Assembly (NCBI GenBank): GCA_902728285.1
Contig: CACVBU010001166.1
Span: 152,679-216,678 of the forward strand
DNA: 64,000 nucleotides
Direction of reading: 5' to 3'
DNA from: Clytia hemisphaerica
Lineage: Eukaryota; Cnidaria; Hydrozoa; Leptothecata; Clytiidae
Below are positions 22,981 to 33,004 of this stretch, in pieces. How positions within the stretch are numbered: position 1 is the stretch's first letter; every line of letters starts with the position of its first letter. Both the position numbers and the translations under genes were made by a program. The notes under the pieces were generated by a model. It made no database searches. It saw only the letters and a program-made list of their open reading frames with translations, and was not told the DNA's origin.

Positions 22981-23180
22981 TGCACCTTTTCGACCGTAGC
23001 AGTCAATTGCCGCACGGGCATTTTTTGTCCGATTTACCACCCTAAAACTGCCCCAGTTATTTTGCACCTAAAAGATAATAGTAAAGATTGCAAAAAAAGG
23101 ATTAGATTGAGTTTAGGGTGGTAAATTGAATGATAAAGTGACATGCGCCTGACCACGCAACTACGGTCGAAAAAGTGTAT
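22981..23180. repeat. Imperfect foldback, ~70-bp arms
   Basis: The left 'cttttcgaccgtagc' is mirrored by 'ctacggtcgaaaaagtg', and the left 'atttaccaccctaaaact' by 'agtttagggtggtaaat'. The arms flank a centre near 23078. The minus ORF 22840-23067 crosses this hairpin and is not credible as a gene. Confidence 0.65.
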
Positions 23181-23865
23181 CAGGCGTTTGTATGAGTGTA
23201 GTGGAAACGTGTTGAACGTAGGTTAGACATCACATCTGACACTCTGGCTAGGGATACTCACAATCCTGTCTCATTTTTTCAATCATTAGTTTCAATCCGA
23301 TGGAGGAGGGTGTTTATCTACTTCTATGAATGCCAAATAAGGTCACAAACGTACTCTGACAAGAAATTTAATCCTTAGTAACACCCCTGTGTAACAGACT
23401 GGAAAAGTTTGGTTAGATTAGAATTTGGGTGGTAAATATGGGATTTTTTTTTCAATTCAAGATCATATTCCCCAAAACTTTTAGGAAAACTTCCAACAGT
23501 AATACTGAGCCTATTTTTTTCTCAGAGGCAATTCTTCGTCTGACATCCACAACTTTATTGTTTAATTCATTATGACGTTCCAGTTATAGAGACTAGACTG
23601 TATAAGATATATTTATTGAAATTATGCAAACTCTCTAATGATACCTTGATCAGGAAATATCAAACGGCTGAGAAGAGAGAAGAGATTATTTTGATTGTTT
23701 TGGTTTGAACATTAAAGATTAGTTCCAACATAACAGTCAAAACAACGAAGAAAATAATTCAGTTTGGTGAACGATGCAAACCAAGTTGAACCTCAACTAA
23801 TATGCAAGAAATTTATAGTCTATTGTTGTGGCAGTCTAGATTTTTTGTTTTGCCTAGTCAGTTGA
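23181..23865. other. Non-coding spacer
   Basis: Nothing recognised. Confidence 0.35.
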
Positions 23866-24000
23866 TACAGCGGAGCCTCCGTAGCTCGATCCTCTATAAG
23901 TCGTATGTCTCCATAACTCGAACAAGATGATCCCTTCAAATTGAGCTAGTTTTGATTTCCCAGTCGTGTTTGAGTTATGGAGACTGCGCACTGCAGTAAG
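23866..24000. mobile_element. pogo/Tigger-like terminal fragment
   Basis: 'gatacagcggagcctccgta' followed by 'ctcgatcctctataagtcg' resembles the CAG-initiated, repeated-TCGA termini of pogo/Tigger transposons, next to a TA. An inner inverted repeat pairs 'gtctccataactcgaac' (about 23907) with 'gtttgagttatggagac' (about 23969). Confidence 0.45.
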
Positions 24001-24047
24001 ATTTTTTTCGCGATAGGTGTAGGTGCAGTGTAGTGAAGCTTTATTCC

Positions 24048-24363
24048 ACTGGGGGAGGGGGTACATAGGCAAAAATGGGTGCTGGGTATGTGCAGACGGT
24101 AAGGGGTGAGTTTTTTTCACCCTTTAAAGTCTCTCTAAGGGTCGGAAAATCAGAAAGTTTTAAATTAGTCTCTCAAAAGGTCGGAAAATTCACATTTTTA
24201 GGAAATTTTTTTGATTTCAAGTGAAAAAGTTGTAAAAGAGTCTCTAAGGGTACCACTTTTTCAAAAATCGAAGAAAGTTTTTCAAAAGAGTCTCTCGAAG
24301 GGTCGCGGTTTTCGGAGGTCCTGTCCGCACATACCCCTCATCTGCCAGCCCTAGTACCCCTCG
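24048..24363. mobile_element. Degenerate G-tract TIR element
   Basis: The left 'gagggggtacataggc' and 'gggtatgtgcagac' are mirrored by the right 'gtccgcacatacccc' and 'ccctagtacccctc'. The interior has 'gtctctaagggtcggaaa' repeated about four times, paralleling the 'tgcactgtaaggg' repeats of the 12436 element. I found no perfect target duplication. No ORF is credible. Confidence 0.6.
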
Positions 24364-24815
24364 AGCTGTAAGCTTTCTAAAAAAAATAATCATATACTAT
24401 TTACAGTTTGTGTATGTGTAGCTGGATAAATTGGGAGTTAATAAGTATCTGCGAGAATTGACAGTTCAACCGGATCTCGAAACTTCTTTCACTCATTTGA
24501 AAACAGTTTCGACGATTCATGATATTCATGACGCGATATTTTATATTGAAGCACCCAAAATGGCCTGGGCTTTTGCCATTATTTTTATTGCCTAAAATTC
24601 AGATTTAGTGACGAACACCCGTTCTTTTAGGGTTCTCGCTGTGTAAATCATTACGTCATAAATAACATTAATGTCTTTATCTTTCTTCGAAATTTAACAC
24701 GTGAAGATGGACTATCAGACTTTTATCGCACATGTTTCAATCTCCTTATTTTTCAAAACATCGAAGATGTAGAGCACCACATATCCTCATGATGTTGAGA
24801 TTGAGCAGATCATAC
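24364..24815. other. Non-coding spacer
   Basis: Nothing supported. Confidence 0.35.
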
Positions 24816-25110
24816 ACCCCCTCTCACAGACCCACTGGGACCCCTTCCCACTGGATAAATTTACCAAAATATCGTTCCCGGTTGAAAATGATACTCCAAT
24901 TTTTGTCCCCGCTGAAAATAATGAAATGAACCAATCCTCACTGCAAAATACTATTTTTCCAGTCCCTGCTGAATTTTCTGTCTTGAAAACAAAAGAATTG
25001 AAATCCCCTATCATAAAAAATGTGAGAAAATCGATCCCATCGAGTTTCAGTCCGTTATTCTTATCCCCACTGGCTGAAAAAATCCTACCGAATCTGTGAG
25101 AAGAAGTGTG
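24816..25110. mobile_element. CCACTGGG-family element with CTCACAGA ends
   Basis: The left 'caccccctctcacaga' is mirrored by the right 'tctgtgagaagaagtgtg'. Within it, blocks of the type 'cccactgg...aaaat' recur about every 35-45 bp. The 114-residue minus-strand ORF (24787-25131) is a translation of these blocks, which explains its repeated S-A-G-T-K-like segments. Confidence 0.6.
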
Positions 25111-25263
25111 ATTATATAATGACATATACACCTAGTTTTCTAGCAATTCTTCTGAGAATCACGAATATCAGGTCATCCAAATTAATTTTTTGTTATTCTT
25201 TTTTCAGCAACACCATGATAATACAAGAATAAAAACGAAAAAAAAACACAAAAAAACAACACA

Positions 25264-26361
25264 ATGCCTTGGTTTTTACCAATCCTTTTAACCATAGCTG
25301 TTCTTGGTATCATTGCCAATGGATGTATCTTATTCTCAATCTTCAAATACAAAATACTACGAAAAAACACTTACGCGTTTCTAGCTAGTTTGGCAATCTC
25401 TGATTCGTTAAAAGTCCTTGTTATCATTAACATAATCATATACAATGAAGTGCAAAAGTATAGTGAAGTTGGCTGTATGGAGATCAGCTTGATAGGATTT
25501 ACATTGTTATGTTGCACAACTTTACACCTAGCTGCTGAGGGTATCCATCGTTATTTGATGGTTGAGGAACCGTATAAATATGCTCGGACTGTTGTAAGCC
25601 GTACGAAACATATTGTCGCCGTCGTAGCCCTATTATGGGTACTACCAATTATATTTGGTATTGCTGTACCATTGGCTTGGTTTCAAGATCATTGGAAAAA
25701 CAGATTACATTTCCATGCTAAAATGTTTGGATGCCCTATTGATAAGACTTCAATGCAAGGAAATGAAGCTTATATCGTTATTATGTATGTTATTTTCTTT
25801 GCGTGTCCTCTGGTAATCATGATTCTATCGTACGGGCACGTATTAAAAACGTCGTACTCAGTGGCTAGGGATTTAAGACTAACCGAGGTACAGAAAGAGA
25901 GGACGCCAGAAATGGCGGTACGGAAGACGACTTATGCTAACCCAGTCATTGAAATGGTTAGTGCCACGTATGGAGCAAGTGTCTTATCAAACGAACTAGC
26001 AATTAAGAATAAAATTGAACATCGATCGGAACGGACTATGAGTCTTGCCCAAGCGCAAACAAATCTAAAACGTAAAATAAAAACAAGGAAACGAGAGCTA
26101 AAATCATCAAAAACTGTCTTGATTATGATTTCAGCTTTTATTGTATGCAACGCACCTATCTTCACAGTGGTGTGGTTTACAGATCAATGGAATGAACAAA
26201 AAGCTGATAATCTACTGAAGGGATTTTTAGCGTTATCGCAAATTCAAGTTTTTGTTAATCCTTTAGTTTATTTCTTGAGATTACGTGACTTTAAAGATGC
26301 AAGGAAAACGTGTAAAAATGTTGGGAGCACCATTATCAGGAAGACTATTCGAAGACTTTGA
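25264..26361 (+). CDS. Class A (rhodopsin-like) G-protein-coupled receptor, orphan
   Basis: An intronless 365-residue seven-helix receptor for signalling at the plasma membrane. Visible landmarks are N in TM1 (IIANG, ~18-22), LAISD in TM2, Cys at the start of TM3 and Cys in loop 2 (FGCPID) for the usual disulphide, HRY in place of DRY (EGIHRYLMV, ~100-108), W in TM4, P and Y in TM5, CNAP in place of CWxP in TM6, and NPLVYF in TM7. The equivalent of the opsin lysine is Gln, so it is not an opsin. The third cytoplasmic loop is long and basic. The extracellular N-terminus is only about five residues and has no glycosylation site. An in-frame TAA at 25219 makes this ATG the first usable one. An acceptor-like 'ttcttttttcag' at 25195-25206 suggests an intron in the 5' UTR, and a five-codon upstream ORF starts at 25215. 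The ligand is unknown. Confidence 0.9.
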   Translation: MPWFLPILLTIAVLGIIANGCILFSIFKYKILRKNTYAFLASLAISDSLKVLVIINIIIYNEVQKYSEVGCMEISLIGFTLLCCTTLHLAAEGIHRYLMVEEPYKYARTVVSRTKHIVAVVALLWVLPIIFGIAVPLAWFQDHWKNRLHFHAKMFGCPIDKTSMQGNEAYIVIMYVIFFACPLVIMILSYGHVLKTSYSVARDLRLTEVQKERTPEMAVRKTTYANPVIEMVSATYGASVLSNELAIKNKIEHRSERTMSLAQAQTNLKRKIKTRKRELKSSKTVLIMISAFIVCNAPIFTVVWFTDQWNEQKADNLLKGFLALSQIQVFVNPLVYFLRLRDFKDARKTCKNVGSTIIRKTIRRL

Positions 26362-26425
26362 ATTACTTGTTGTTCATTTTTGATTTTTGTTTAAATATTT
26401 TGAGAGAATTAGAGATATTTAAAAA

Positions 26426-26435
26426 AATAAATAAA
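26426..26435 (+). terminator. Poly(A) signal of the GPCR gene
   Basis: Two overlapping AATAAA hexamers lie about 65 bp after the GPCR stop codon, a normal spacing for 3'-end processing. Confidence 0.6.
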
Positions 26436-27461
26436 TTCTGTTATTTTTCACTGTCGAAAAAATTCCCCAACATTTACTTAATCATCCTGGCCGAAGTTTC
26501 TCAGGGTTTCACTCTTACCAGAAAAAATCAAACCCATATTTTTTTGCCTCTTTATCAATCGGAATTAGTGGTTTGAATGTCGAATTACGAATTCTTTTTT
26601 CGGACGAATGAAGGACAATTTAGTCGGGTTAAAGTGACTTAGCTGCGAATTTGGTCAAACTAAATTTACAAATTAGAAATTTTGGTCGGTAAAAATCCCT
26701 CTGTAAACTTTAAGGCGACTTCAAAAAATATCAATTTCCGGGTCGGCCGAAAGATTGAGTACAGTCATAATTACTTTGTGGGTTTCCTTATCATTTTGAT
26801 AAAATTCTTATTCTATACGCAACTTTCGATTTTCAATTTCTAATGAGGAAATTAGTTGCATAAAATCATCTCAATTCATGATTATTACTGCCAAACCCAA
26901 GCGGTACTTCCTCCTTGACTGACACAATTACAACTCACTCGGACAATTTCCCCTGGACAACTACCCCCTAGAACAATTATCTTCTGAACAAATACCGTCC
27001 CAGAAAAAAAGAAAACTAACATTTTACTAGCCTATACTAGACGTCACCCGCGTTTTTTTACGCAATTATTCAGTCACTTGCCTTGTCACCACAATTTAAG
27101 TATAATATACAGGCAAATTGCAGTTAGTTTGTTCTGAAAGTTGACAAATATTGTATCCATCCTGCTGTTTTTTTCAACCAACCAACAGGGAAACAAAACA
27201 GACTTCATAATTAACCATTTCTTGTCAAAAACCAAAGAAAAATTAAGAAGGCGACCAACAACAGTCACAGTTGTTGTACGAAGGTGGTACCTCCCTCCTA
27301 GTTAGTAGGCTATAGTTTGGCAACAACAGCACTTTAATCATCATGTAGAAGGTGTAGATAACTCTCTTTGTTGTTGAAACAGCAGAAGAAAATTGAGGAT
27401 CCAAATCAATGAAACGAGATGAAAAATCCCGGTTTTTAGTAAGGTGCTCGCTAACATTTTA
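26436..27461. other. Non-coding; degenerate 'ggacaattNcccc' repeats at 26935-27005
   Basis: Four loose copies of 'ctggacaactaccccc'-like blocks occur in 26935-27005, similar to those flanking 28640-29075. No gene is supported. Confidence 0.4.
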
Positions 27462-27660
27462 CTGAAAAAACACCCCTGTCTCACAGCCACGGTGGGACTT
27501 TTTTCCTCAAAAATTCCTATTGAAATCCCAATGGGGATTGAAATTCTATTGTTCCAAAGCAAAGAAATTCAGTAGGGATGGGTTTGGAGTGCTAAATTTT
27601 AAACATGGAATTTCACATGGGGAGGAAATCAAACTCAATTCCCCAATGGGGCTGAGATTA
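27462..27660. repeat. CCACTGGG/CTGTCTCACAG repeat copy
   Basis: It starts 'aacacccctgtctcacagcc' followed by 'acggtgggac', and ends near 'ccccaatggggctgagatta'. It is the same family as 24816-25110 and 39125-39395. The overlapping ORF at 27341-27562 is not a gene. Confidence 0.6.
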
Positions 27661-28024
27661 CATGGTTTTTAAAAGGATACATCAAAGTTCAGTAAAAATT
27701 TCCAGTCTCACAAATATTTAATTATTTTAATAAAACGCTAACCCAGCTATTTTGTTTAAACTGAACCCTTTTTGGTGCAACATAATTTCTTCAAGAAACC
27801 GATAGGCCATACCATACCATCACTTTTGGCATGAAGTTATTTTCCTTATATCTTTGCTGATTTGGTTTTATTATTTTCACTATAAAAGTTCCTTGGTATA
27901 ATCAGATGATCTGGAGTTTTTACAACGTCGGCTAAAGATTTCTTCCTGTGTATTTTACCGAACCAGTTCTATATTCGTGATATTATGCTGTACACCCCCA
28001 AAAAATACATGTACCTTCTAGGTT

Positions 28025-28370
28025 CCGAAGGTCCCGAGGTCCCGAGATGACCAAGGGGGTATATGTGTATTTTGGGGTGTAGTTGGTGTATTCTCATCTC
28101 GGGACCTGGGTCAAGATGAACATTTTACAAGAATTTTTGTCATTGGATTGGTCGTTAACTATTCAAACAAAAACTTTTATTATATTTTTCTAAAGAACGC
28201 GTCATCTCTATTGTTTTGAATAAGCAATTATGTGAGCATCTTATAAAAACTTCAAGACAACTGCGGGACCTCGGGACCTTTGGGACCAAGGGGGTATATG
28301 TATATTTTGGGGTGTATTTGGTATATTCTCATCTCGGGACCTCGGGACCTTTGGGACCTTGGATAAATGA
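28025..28370. repeat. Two hairpin units of GGGACCTCGGGACC type
   Basis: 'aggtcccgaggtcccgaga' (28033) is mirrored by 'tctcgggacct' (28099). A second unit at 28262-28365 has 'gggacctcgggacctttggg' on both sides of the shared core 'accaagggggtatatgt(g/a)tattttggggtgta'. Two ~100-bp units lie about 230 bp apart. The ORF at 28216-28449 is a translation of the repeat. Confidence 0.7.
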
Positions 28371-28639
28371 ATATTATAGAGGTAATAGTGTTTCTACATT
28401 TACATTACATGTCTTATTTTTGCCAAATCTAAGTCTTTTGTTTAAATGAATTTTAGGGTGAGCAAGTAAATGCTTTTCTTGCTGTTCTGTAAAATTCTAA
28501 ATATTTGTGTCTTATAAAAACCCCAGACTGACCCGGTATAATGTAATGTAAAGCATTTTCATTTTTTTCTTTAAAGAATAAATCGACCCTCTAGTAGCAA
28601 ATTTAAAAGTGCAAGATAATTATTGGTGATGAAGAAGGG

Positions 28640-29075
28640 TCATCCTAAGGGGAAATTGAGGGACAATTTGACAGGGGTAATTGTCCCCCGGGGGGGGGCA
28701 CTGGGTTTGCGGACTGACGGTATGTGCGGGCCAATATTGGCTTTTAAAATTGCACCCTTACAGTGCAGCAAAAATCATACCCTTCAGAGTGCATTTTCCC
28801 CCAAATTTTCGATCCCTTTCGTGCAAAAAATGGTCAAAGTTCTAGCATTTTCGGTCAAAATATCTAGATTTTTCAAGAATTTTCTGAAATTTCTACCCTT
28901 ACAGTGCATCTCTAGTTTTTCCGACCCTTACAGTGCATTTTAAACATATTGGAAAAGGTACCCTTGGGACCCGCACATACCCGTCGGTCCTTTTGCCCAG
29001 CTGCCCCCCCCCGGGTAATTGTCTCAGGGGCCGAATGTCCTAAGGGGTGATTGTCCGGGGGAGAGGGCAATTTTC
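28640..29075 (+). repeat. Degenerate ~20-bp GGGG-TAATTGTC minisatellite
   Basis: Blocks such as 'aggggaaattgagg', 'gacaggggtaattgtc', 'gtctcaggggccgaatgtcc' and 'aggggtgattgtccggggg' form a degenerate tandem array. It is interrupted at TAATTGTC by the G-tract element. Confidence 0.5.
28686..29015. mobile_element. G-tract-ended TIR element, second intact copy
   Basis: The left end reads c4-g9-cactggg and the right end c9-ggg, preceded by 'cccagctg', so the ends mirror each other. TAATTGTC flanks both sides (28678-28685 and 29016-29023), an exact 8-bp duplication. Subterminal 'ggtatgtgcggg' is mirrored by 'cccgcacatacc'. The interior has 'cccttacagtgca' repeated about four times, the reverse complement of the motif inside the 12436 element. 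It is non-autonomous, about 330 bp. Confidence 0.85.
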
Positions 29076-29348
29076 TGTGATCGTATGATCATACAGCTTT
29101 TTTCAGCAAAAACAACTAGTTTATGACGTAATTATAACAAAATACTTTGAAAAGTATCTTAAATGGGGATGAAATGAAAGCTGATATGTAGGGTTTTTTT
29201 CCTACCATGGGCTAAATTTTCTAGTGGGGCGGGGCTCCCTCTGGGTCGTTGACACAGGGGTGGTATCGGGATCCTCCTGGTTTTGGGGAAACCATGTTCT
29301 ATTAAAAGTATTTTGATTTTATTTCCAAGATTGGAACTTTTTGGTGCA

Positions 29349-29354
29349 TTTATT
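29349..29354 (-). terminator. Poly(A) signal of the NOL4-like gene
   Basis: AATAAA on the minus strand, about 90 bp beyond the stop codon of the last exon. Confidence 0.55.
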
Positions 29355-29442
29355 TTCAAAACAATAATGGATTTACAGTACAATAGAGCAAAAATATAAA
29401 TAATATGGTGATTGATAGGTAGAAATAATAATTAACAAATAC

Positions 29443-30498
29443 TCAATAATGAGCTGCAGATCCAGTTAGCCTTGGGAAGACAAAATGATGATGATCATAT
29501 CCTCTCAAAAGTTCTCCTGGTGCAAGCAGCCGTTCATGGCTGTAAATCTGACGCTCAATTCTATAGTCTAGATTATGTAGTTCTTCTTTATATTCACCTG
29601 TCAAATGACGAGCGTTAGACATTGGGTTGTTGTTTTTTTCGTACGCGTGCTTATAAAGAGAATGTTCAATTTCAGGTGCTTTGAAAGAGGTAGTCGGAAA
29701 GTAATGCCTGTTGTTTAATTTCTCAACAAGGTGCAAATCTAAGTTTCGTCGGTATAGATCATATTCTTTAAGGCTACGCATTTGTTGTACGGGTGGATAG
29801 TAGGATCGATAGTGAGTTGGTGCTTTGACGCCGTGGTGTCGTGGAATCGGGTCCTCGTGATCCATTTTTCTTTTGTAAAATTCGGATCGTGGTGATGTTG
29901 ATGAAGGGCGGCTCGAAGGGCGGTGTAGAGTGTACGGATGATAGGCTTGGTATCTTTCAGAATGTTTCTTCCAGGCATTGACTTGGAGTGCTTTATGACT
30001 GCTCAAAAGCGGTGGCCTATTGTTGGCTATTGTCGGAGGTACAGGTGAAGTTGACCCGTTAAAGGGACTGATGGCTGCGGGTTTTTCAACACCCCCAACT
30101 GGATCAATTATCTCATCTTCCAAAGAATCAGTTGGACTGCTTCTCTGGTTATGGCTTACTTCCTGGAAAGTGAAATGTAAGGCTTCGTTTTTCTTGAAAG
30201 GGCTCAGTGACGGTGGCCGACTTGGGATGAACGGACTTAAAACAGCTGATGAAGTTGATAGTGAATCAACGGAGCCACCATAATCAGATCTTCTTCCTAT
30301 TGGTGAGTTTCCGTTACCATTTTCTCGAAGTGGCGGTAAAGAAGTGTTTGAGAGCGTTGGTGAATGCTTATCTGCATTGTTTTGTCTGTTCTTTGATTGG
30401 ATTGGTCCATACTTTTGAATTCTTGGTTTGCAAGTGTCACAATTTAACAAGTAGAACGTGATGACTTCTCGTGGAAGAAATGCATAAGTGTCTGACAC
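29443..30498 (-). CDS. NOL4-like gene, terminal exon 3
   Basis: The exon opens after an acceptor 'ctattttag' (AG at 30500-30499) in phase 0. Its first residues, GTG-encoded V then SDTYAFLPREV, match the conserved NOL4 segment S-E-S-Y-A-F-L-P-R-E-A-V. The exon codes 351 residues and the stop. After the first 25 conserved residues (including CDTC) the rest is low-complexity, rich in Ser/Pro, His and Tyr, with many Arg/Lys-Arg runs and no known domain. It appears unrelated to the acidic and basic C-terminal parts of vertebrate NOL4. Together the three exons give about 494 residues, against a little over 600 in vertebrates. NOL4 proteins are nuclear or nucleolar and of unclear molecular function. 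Confidence 0.8.
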   Translation of the reverse strand: MSDTYAFLPREVITFYLLNCDTCKPRIQKYGPIQSKNRQNNADKHSPTLSNTSLPPLRENGNGNSPIGRRSDYGGSVDSLSTSSAVLSPFIPSRPPSLSPFKKNEALHFTFQEVSHNQRSSPTDSLEDEIIDPVGGVEKPAAISPFNGSTSPVPPTIANNRPPLLSSHKALQVNAWKKHSERYQAYHPYTLHRPSSRPSSTSPRSEFYKRKMDHEDPIPRHHGVKAPTHYRSYYPPVQQMRSLKEYDLYRRNLDLHLVEKLNNRHYFPTTSFKAPEIEHSLYKHAYEKNNNPMSNARHLTGEYKEELHNLDYRIERQIYSHERLLAPGELLRGYDHHHFVFPRLTGSAAHY

Positions 30499-30577
30499 CT
30501 AAAATAGTAAAAAATGATTTTATGTTTAATTACCAAGTTCGACATTTTCATGAGGTTTATTTATTGATCGTTCGAGA

Positions 30578-30623
30578 TTTTCTGGAATCTAAAGTTGCAA
30601 TTTTCTGGAATCTAAAGTTGCAG
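30578..30623. repeat. 23-bp perfect tandem duplication in intron 2
   Basis: 'ttttctggaatctaaagttg' plus three bases is present twice in tandem, immediately upstream of exon 3 in the transcript. Confidence 0.8.
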
Positions 30624-32888
30624 ACTTTAATGAAAAATCCATACGTTTTTTAAAAGAACAAACTATACAAGAACAGCATTATTTGCTGGCTAAAATATTA
30701 TGAACAAAAATAAAAAGAATATTTTGAGGCTTTGGGAACTCAAATTATGAAAGTACGAACACTTATTAAGACATCTTTAGATTTGAAACTTGAAATGGTA
30801 AGGTCATGCGAAGGCTAAAAACATTTGGCCAATCTTGTAGGGAAAGAACGTGTATTAACTTTTGATCTAACTTTAATTCAAATTTGGTCACCTAAAACAA
30901 GTTCGTTAAGGGCTTTAGAAACGATTGATTAAAGTTTTGGTAACTTGAAGTAAAATATTTTGAAATGTTATGTGAACCAAAGAATTTAGTCTGAAGTTTG
31001 CCACAGGTGCCTAAACTAGAAACTGTTTTCAGATCAGATGAAGTTGTACCATCACAATTAATATTTTTTTAAAAGCTGTTTTTCAAAATTAATCATTAAT
31101 ATGCTCCATGCTGAGCTTTGGTAATCGAAAATGTTAGCTTTTTTTTGAAGATTATAAGATCTTAAATCTAAATTCAGACATACTAAAACAACTTTAGACC
31201 ATGCAAAATAGACTAGAATGGAATTCCCAGCCTCCAGAAAAATCGGTAAAAGGTTCATCCACGCAAAGGAAATGTTTTCTGGAATTCTTGTAAGATTTAA
31301 ACTTGAGTTAGTCACTGTGACAGGGTTGTCTAAATTAGTATCAACAGAGTAATGTCATAAAACGCATTACGTGTAGGTATTATTTTGGCAGCCTTAAGCT
31401 TATCTATCAAGCAAAATTAAAATTTTCGTGGTATTCAACATGAAATCGCTTATCCGTCATCATATAATTTTCCCGAAACAATGTCACGAATTTGAAATAC
31501 ATTTGTAAGAAATACGTCCTATTTAAAGCAACTCCAATGGTTTTGGTTTATACAAGGGACCTTTAATCACATTTTTCGTCGGCGCACGCATATAGCAGCA
31601 TATAATAGCATTACAAAAATATTCTGTCATAAAAGCAAGGGATTTGACCTTTATCTATTCAAAAGAAATTTCTTAAACGGGATGATTATATAGAAAAGAC
31701 AGAGGCACGAAAAGGGAGTTACAAATACTTGTGATATAAGCGCAAGTCACGGACAAATTTTCTCTTTATCATTCATTAGTCTTTTCGTGCCCCCTTATAT
31801 CACTATTGTTTAAGTTTTTTAAGGATCTATGCTTTTGCACGCCTTTTTATAAGAACCAAAAATTTAGCTGAGGCTCGGCTGTTCTTGTTTTGTGATTTTT
31901 AGGCATAAATCTATTTAAATTTTTATACTTTTATTACTCCATTCATTTACTGACTAAAAAGGAACTTAAACTCATAAGTAAAGCTGGGGTTGTCGGATTG
32001 TTATTAATAGATTTTGGAAAAAATTGAGCCAAATGTTCTTATAAAATTATTCTTATAAAAAACTTGTATATTTATTGAATAATTATGATTTAGAAAGTAC
32101 CATTTGTTTCTGTTTTGCAATGCTAATGCTAACCGTGCAAAAACCAACTGCTGGTCGCGTTTTTCTGCTGGATAAATTAAGAGAAATAAAGAGAGAGAAG
32201 AAAATAAACTTAAAAGTCACGATTCTGTTCGTGCTAGAGAATTAACAATTATGAGTAGCACGAATTTAGAAACGACAACTTATGTGATTTTTTTTTCTTT
32301 TGTTATTTTTGTTTCATGTTTTTAGACTAAAATCCGATAAGCATAGCATAATGAAACACAGTTTTAACGCCCCTCTTTAATGATACTTCAAAGATCTTAT
32401 TTGCCCCCTCTGTTTGCACACTATACTTTAAAAATAGGATGGCAGTAACTCGATTTTCCTCCACTTTTTTTACAAATGTTCTTGTTCATATGATAACTTT
32501 ATATAAATTTTACCGAATTTTCCTAATTCCATACCCTTTTTCCCATTCAAACAATGGTCTTAGAATGCCAATTTGTTCTCAGGTCTTTTGATCTCTGCAT
32601 GTTCCACCCTTTCTCACTTCCTGCACAACTAAGCAATAGTCTACAGTGTTGCCATTATGCCATGAGTTAGTCCCAGCTTGAAGTGTAGTCAGTGTCTGAC
32701 CCTTGCTATACTTTAGTTTTTATTGAAAATTATAAGCATCTCATACTCTCAGCTTCTTTACTTCTTTGCTTTATTAGTCCCGTGTAGGTGGCGGGCGGAA
32801 GGTGCATTTTGAGAAAAATACCCATTGACTTTCTCGTTTTTTCTTAGCGGTGAGCTTTGCTGCACTCAACTATAGATCTAGACTTCAC

Positions 32889-33004
32889 GCGTCCCCTCTG
32901 ATATGTTTTGATTTAGGGGATGCTCATCTATGTCAAATTTGGGTTAACTCTCGAAATGGAATTTCGATTAGCATCCCCTATATCAAAACATATCAGGGGG
33001 TGCG
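32889..33004. repeat. Hairpin element, ~38-bp arms
   Basis: 'gatatgttttgat' plus 'aggggatgct' (32900-32924) is mirrored by 'agcatcccct' plus 'atatcaaaacatatc' (32970-32995). The outer 'gtcccctct' pairs with 'aggggg'. The loop is about 45 bp. It is probably a small foldback MITE within intron 2. Confidence 0.75.

Noticed and set aside
24787..25131. 114-residue minus-strand ORF as a gene
   Set aside because: It translates the internal blocks of a dispersed repeat and its repeated peptide segments follow the DNA repeat period.
25264..26361. Opsin identity for the GPCR
   Set aside because: The residue six positions before NPxxY is Gln, not the retinal-binding Lys.
28623..28943. 106-residue ORF as a gene
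   Set aside because: It covers the second G-tract element and surrounding minisatellite.
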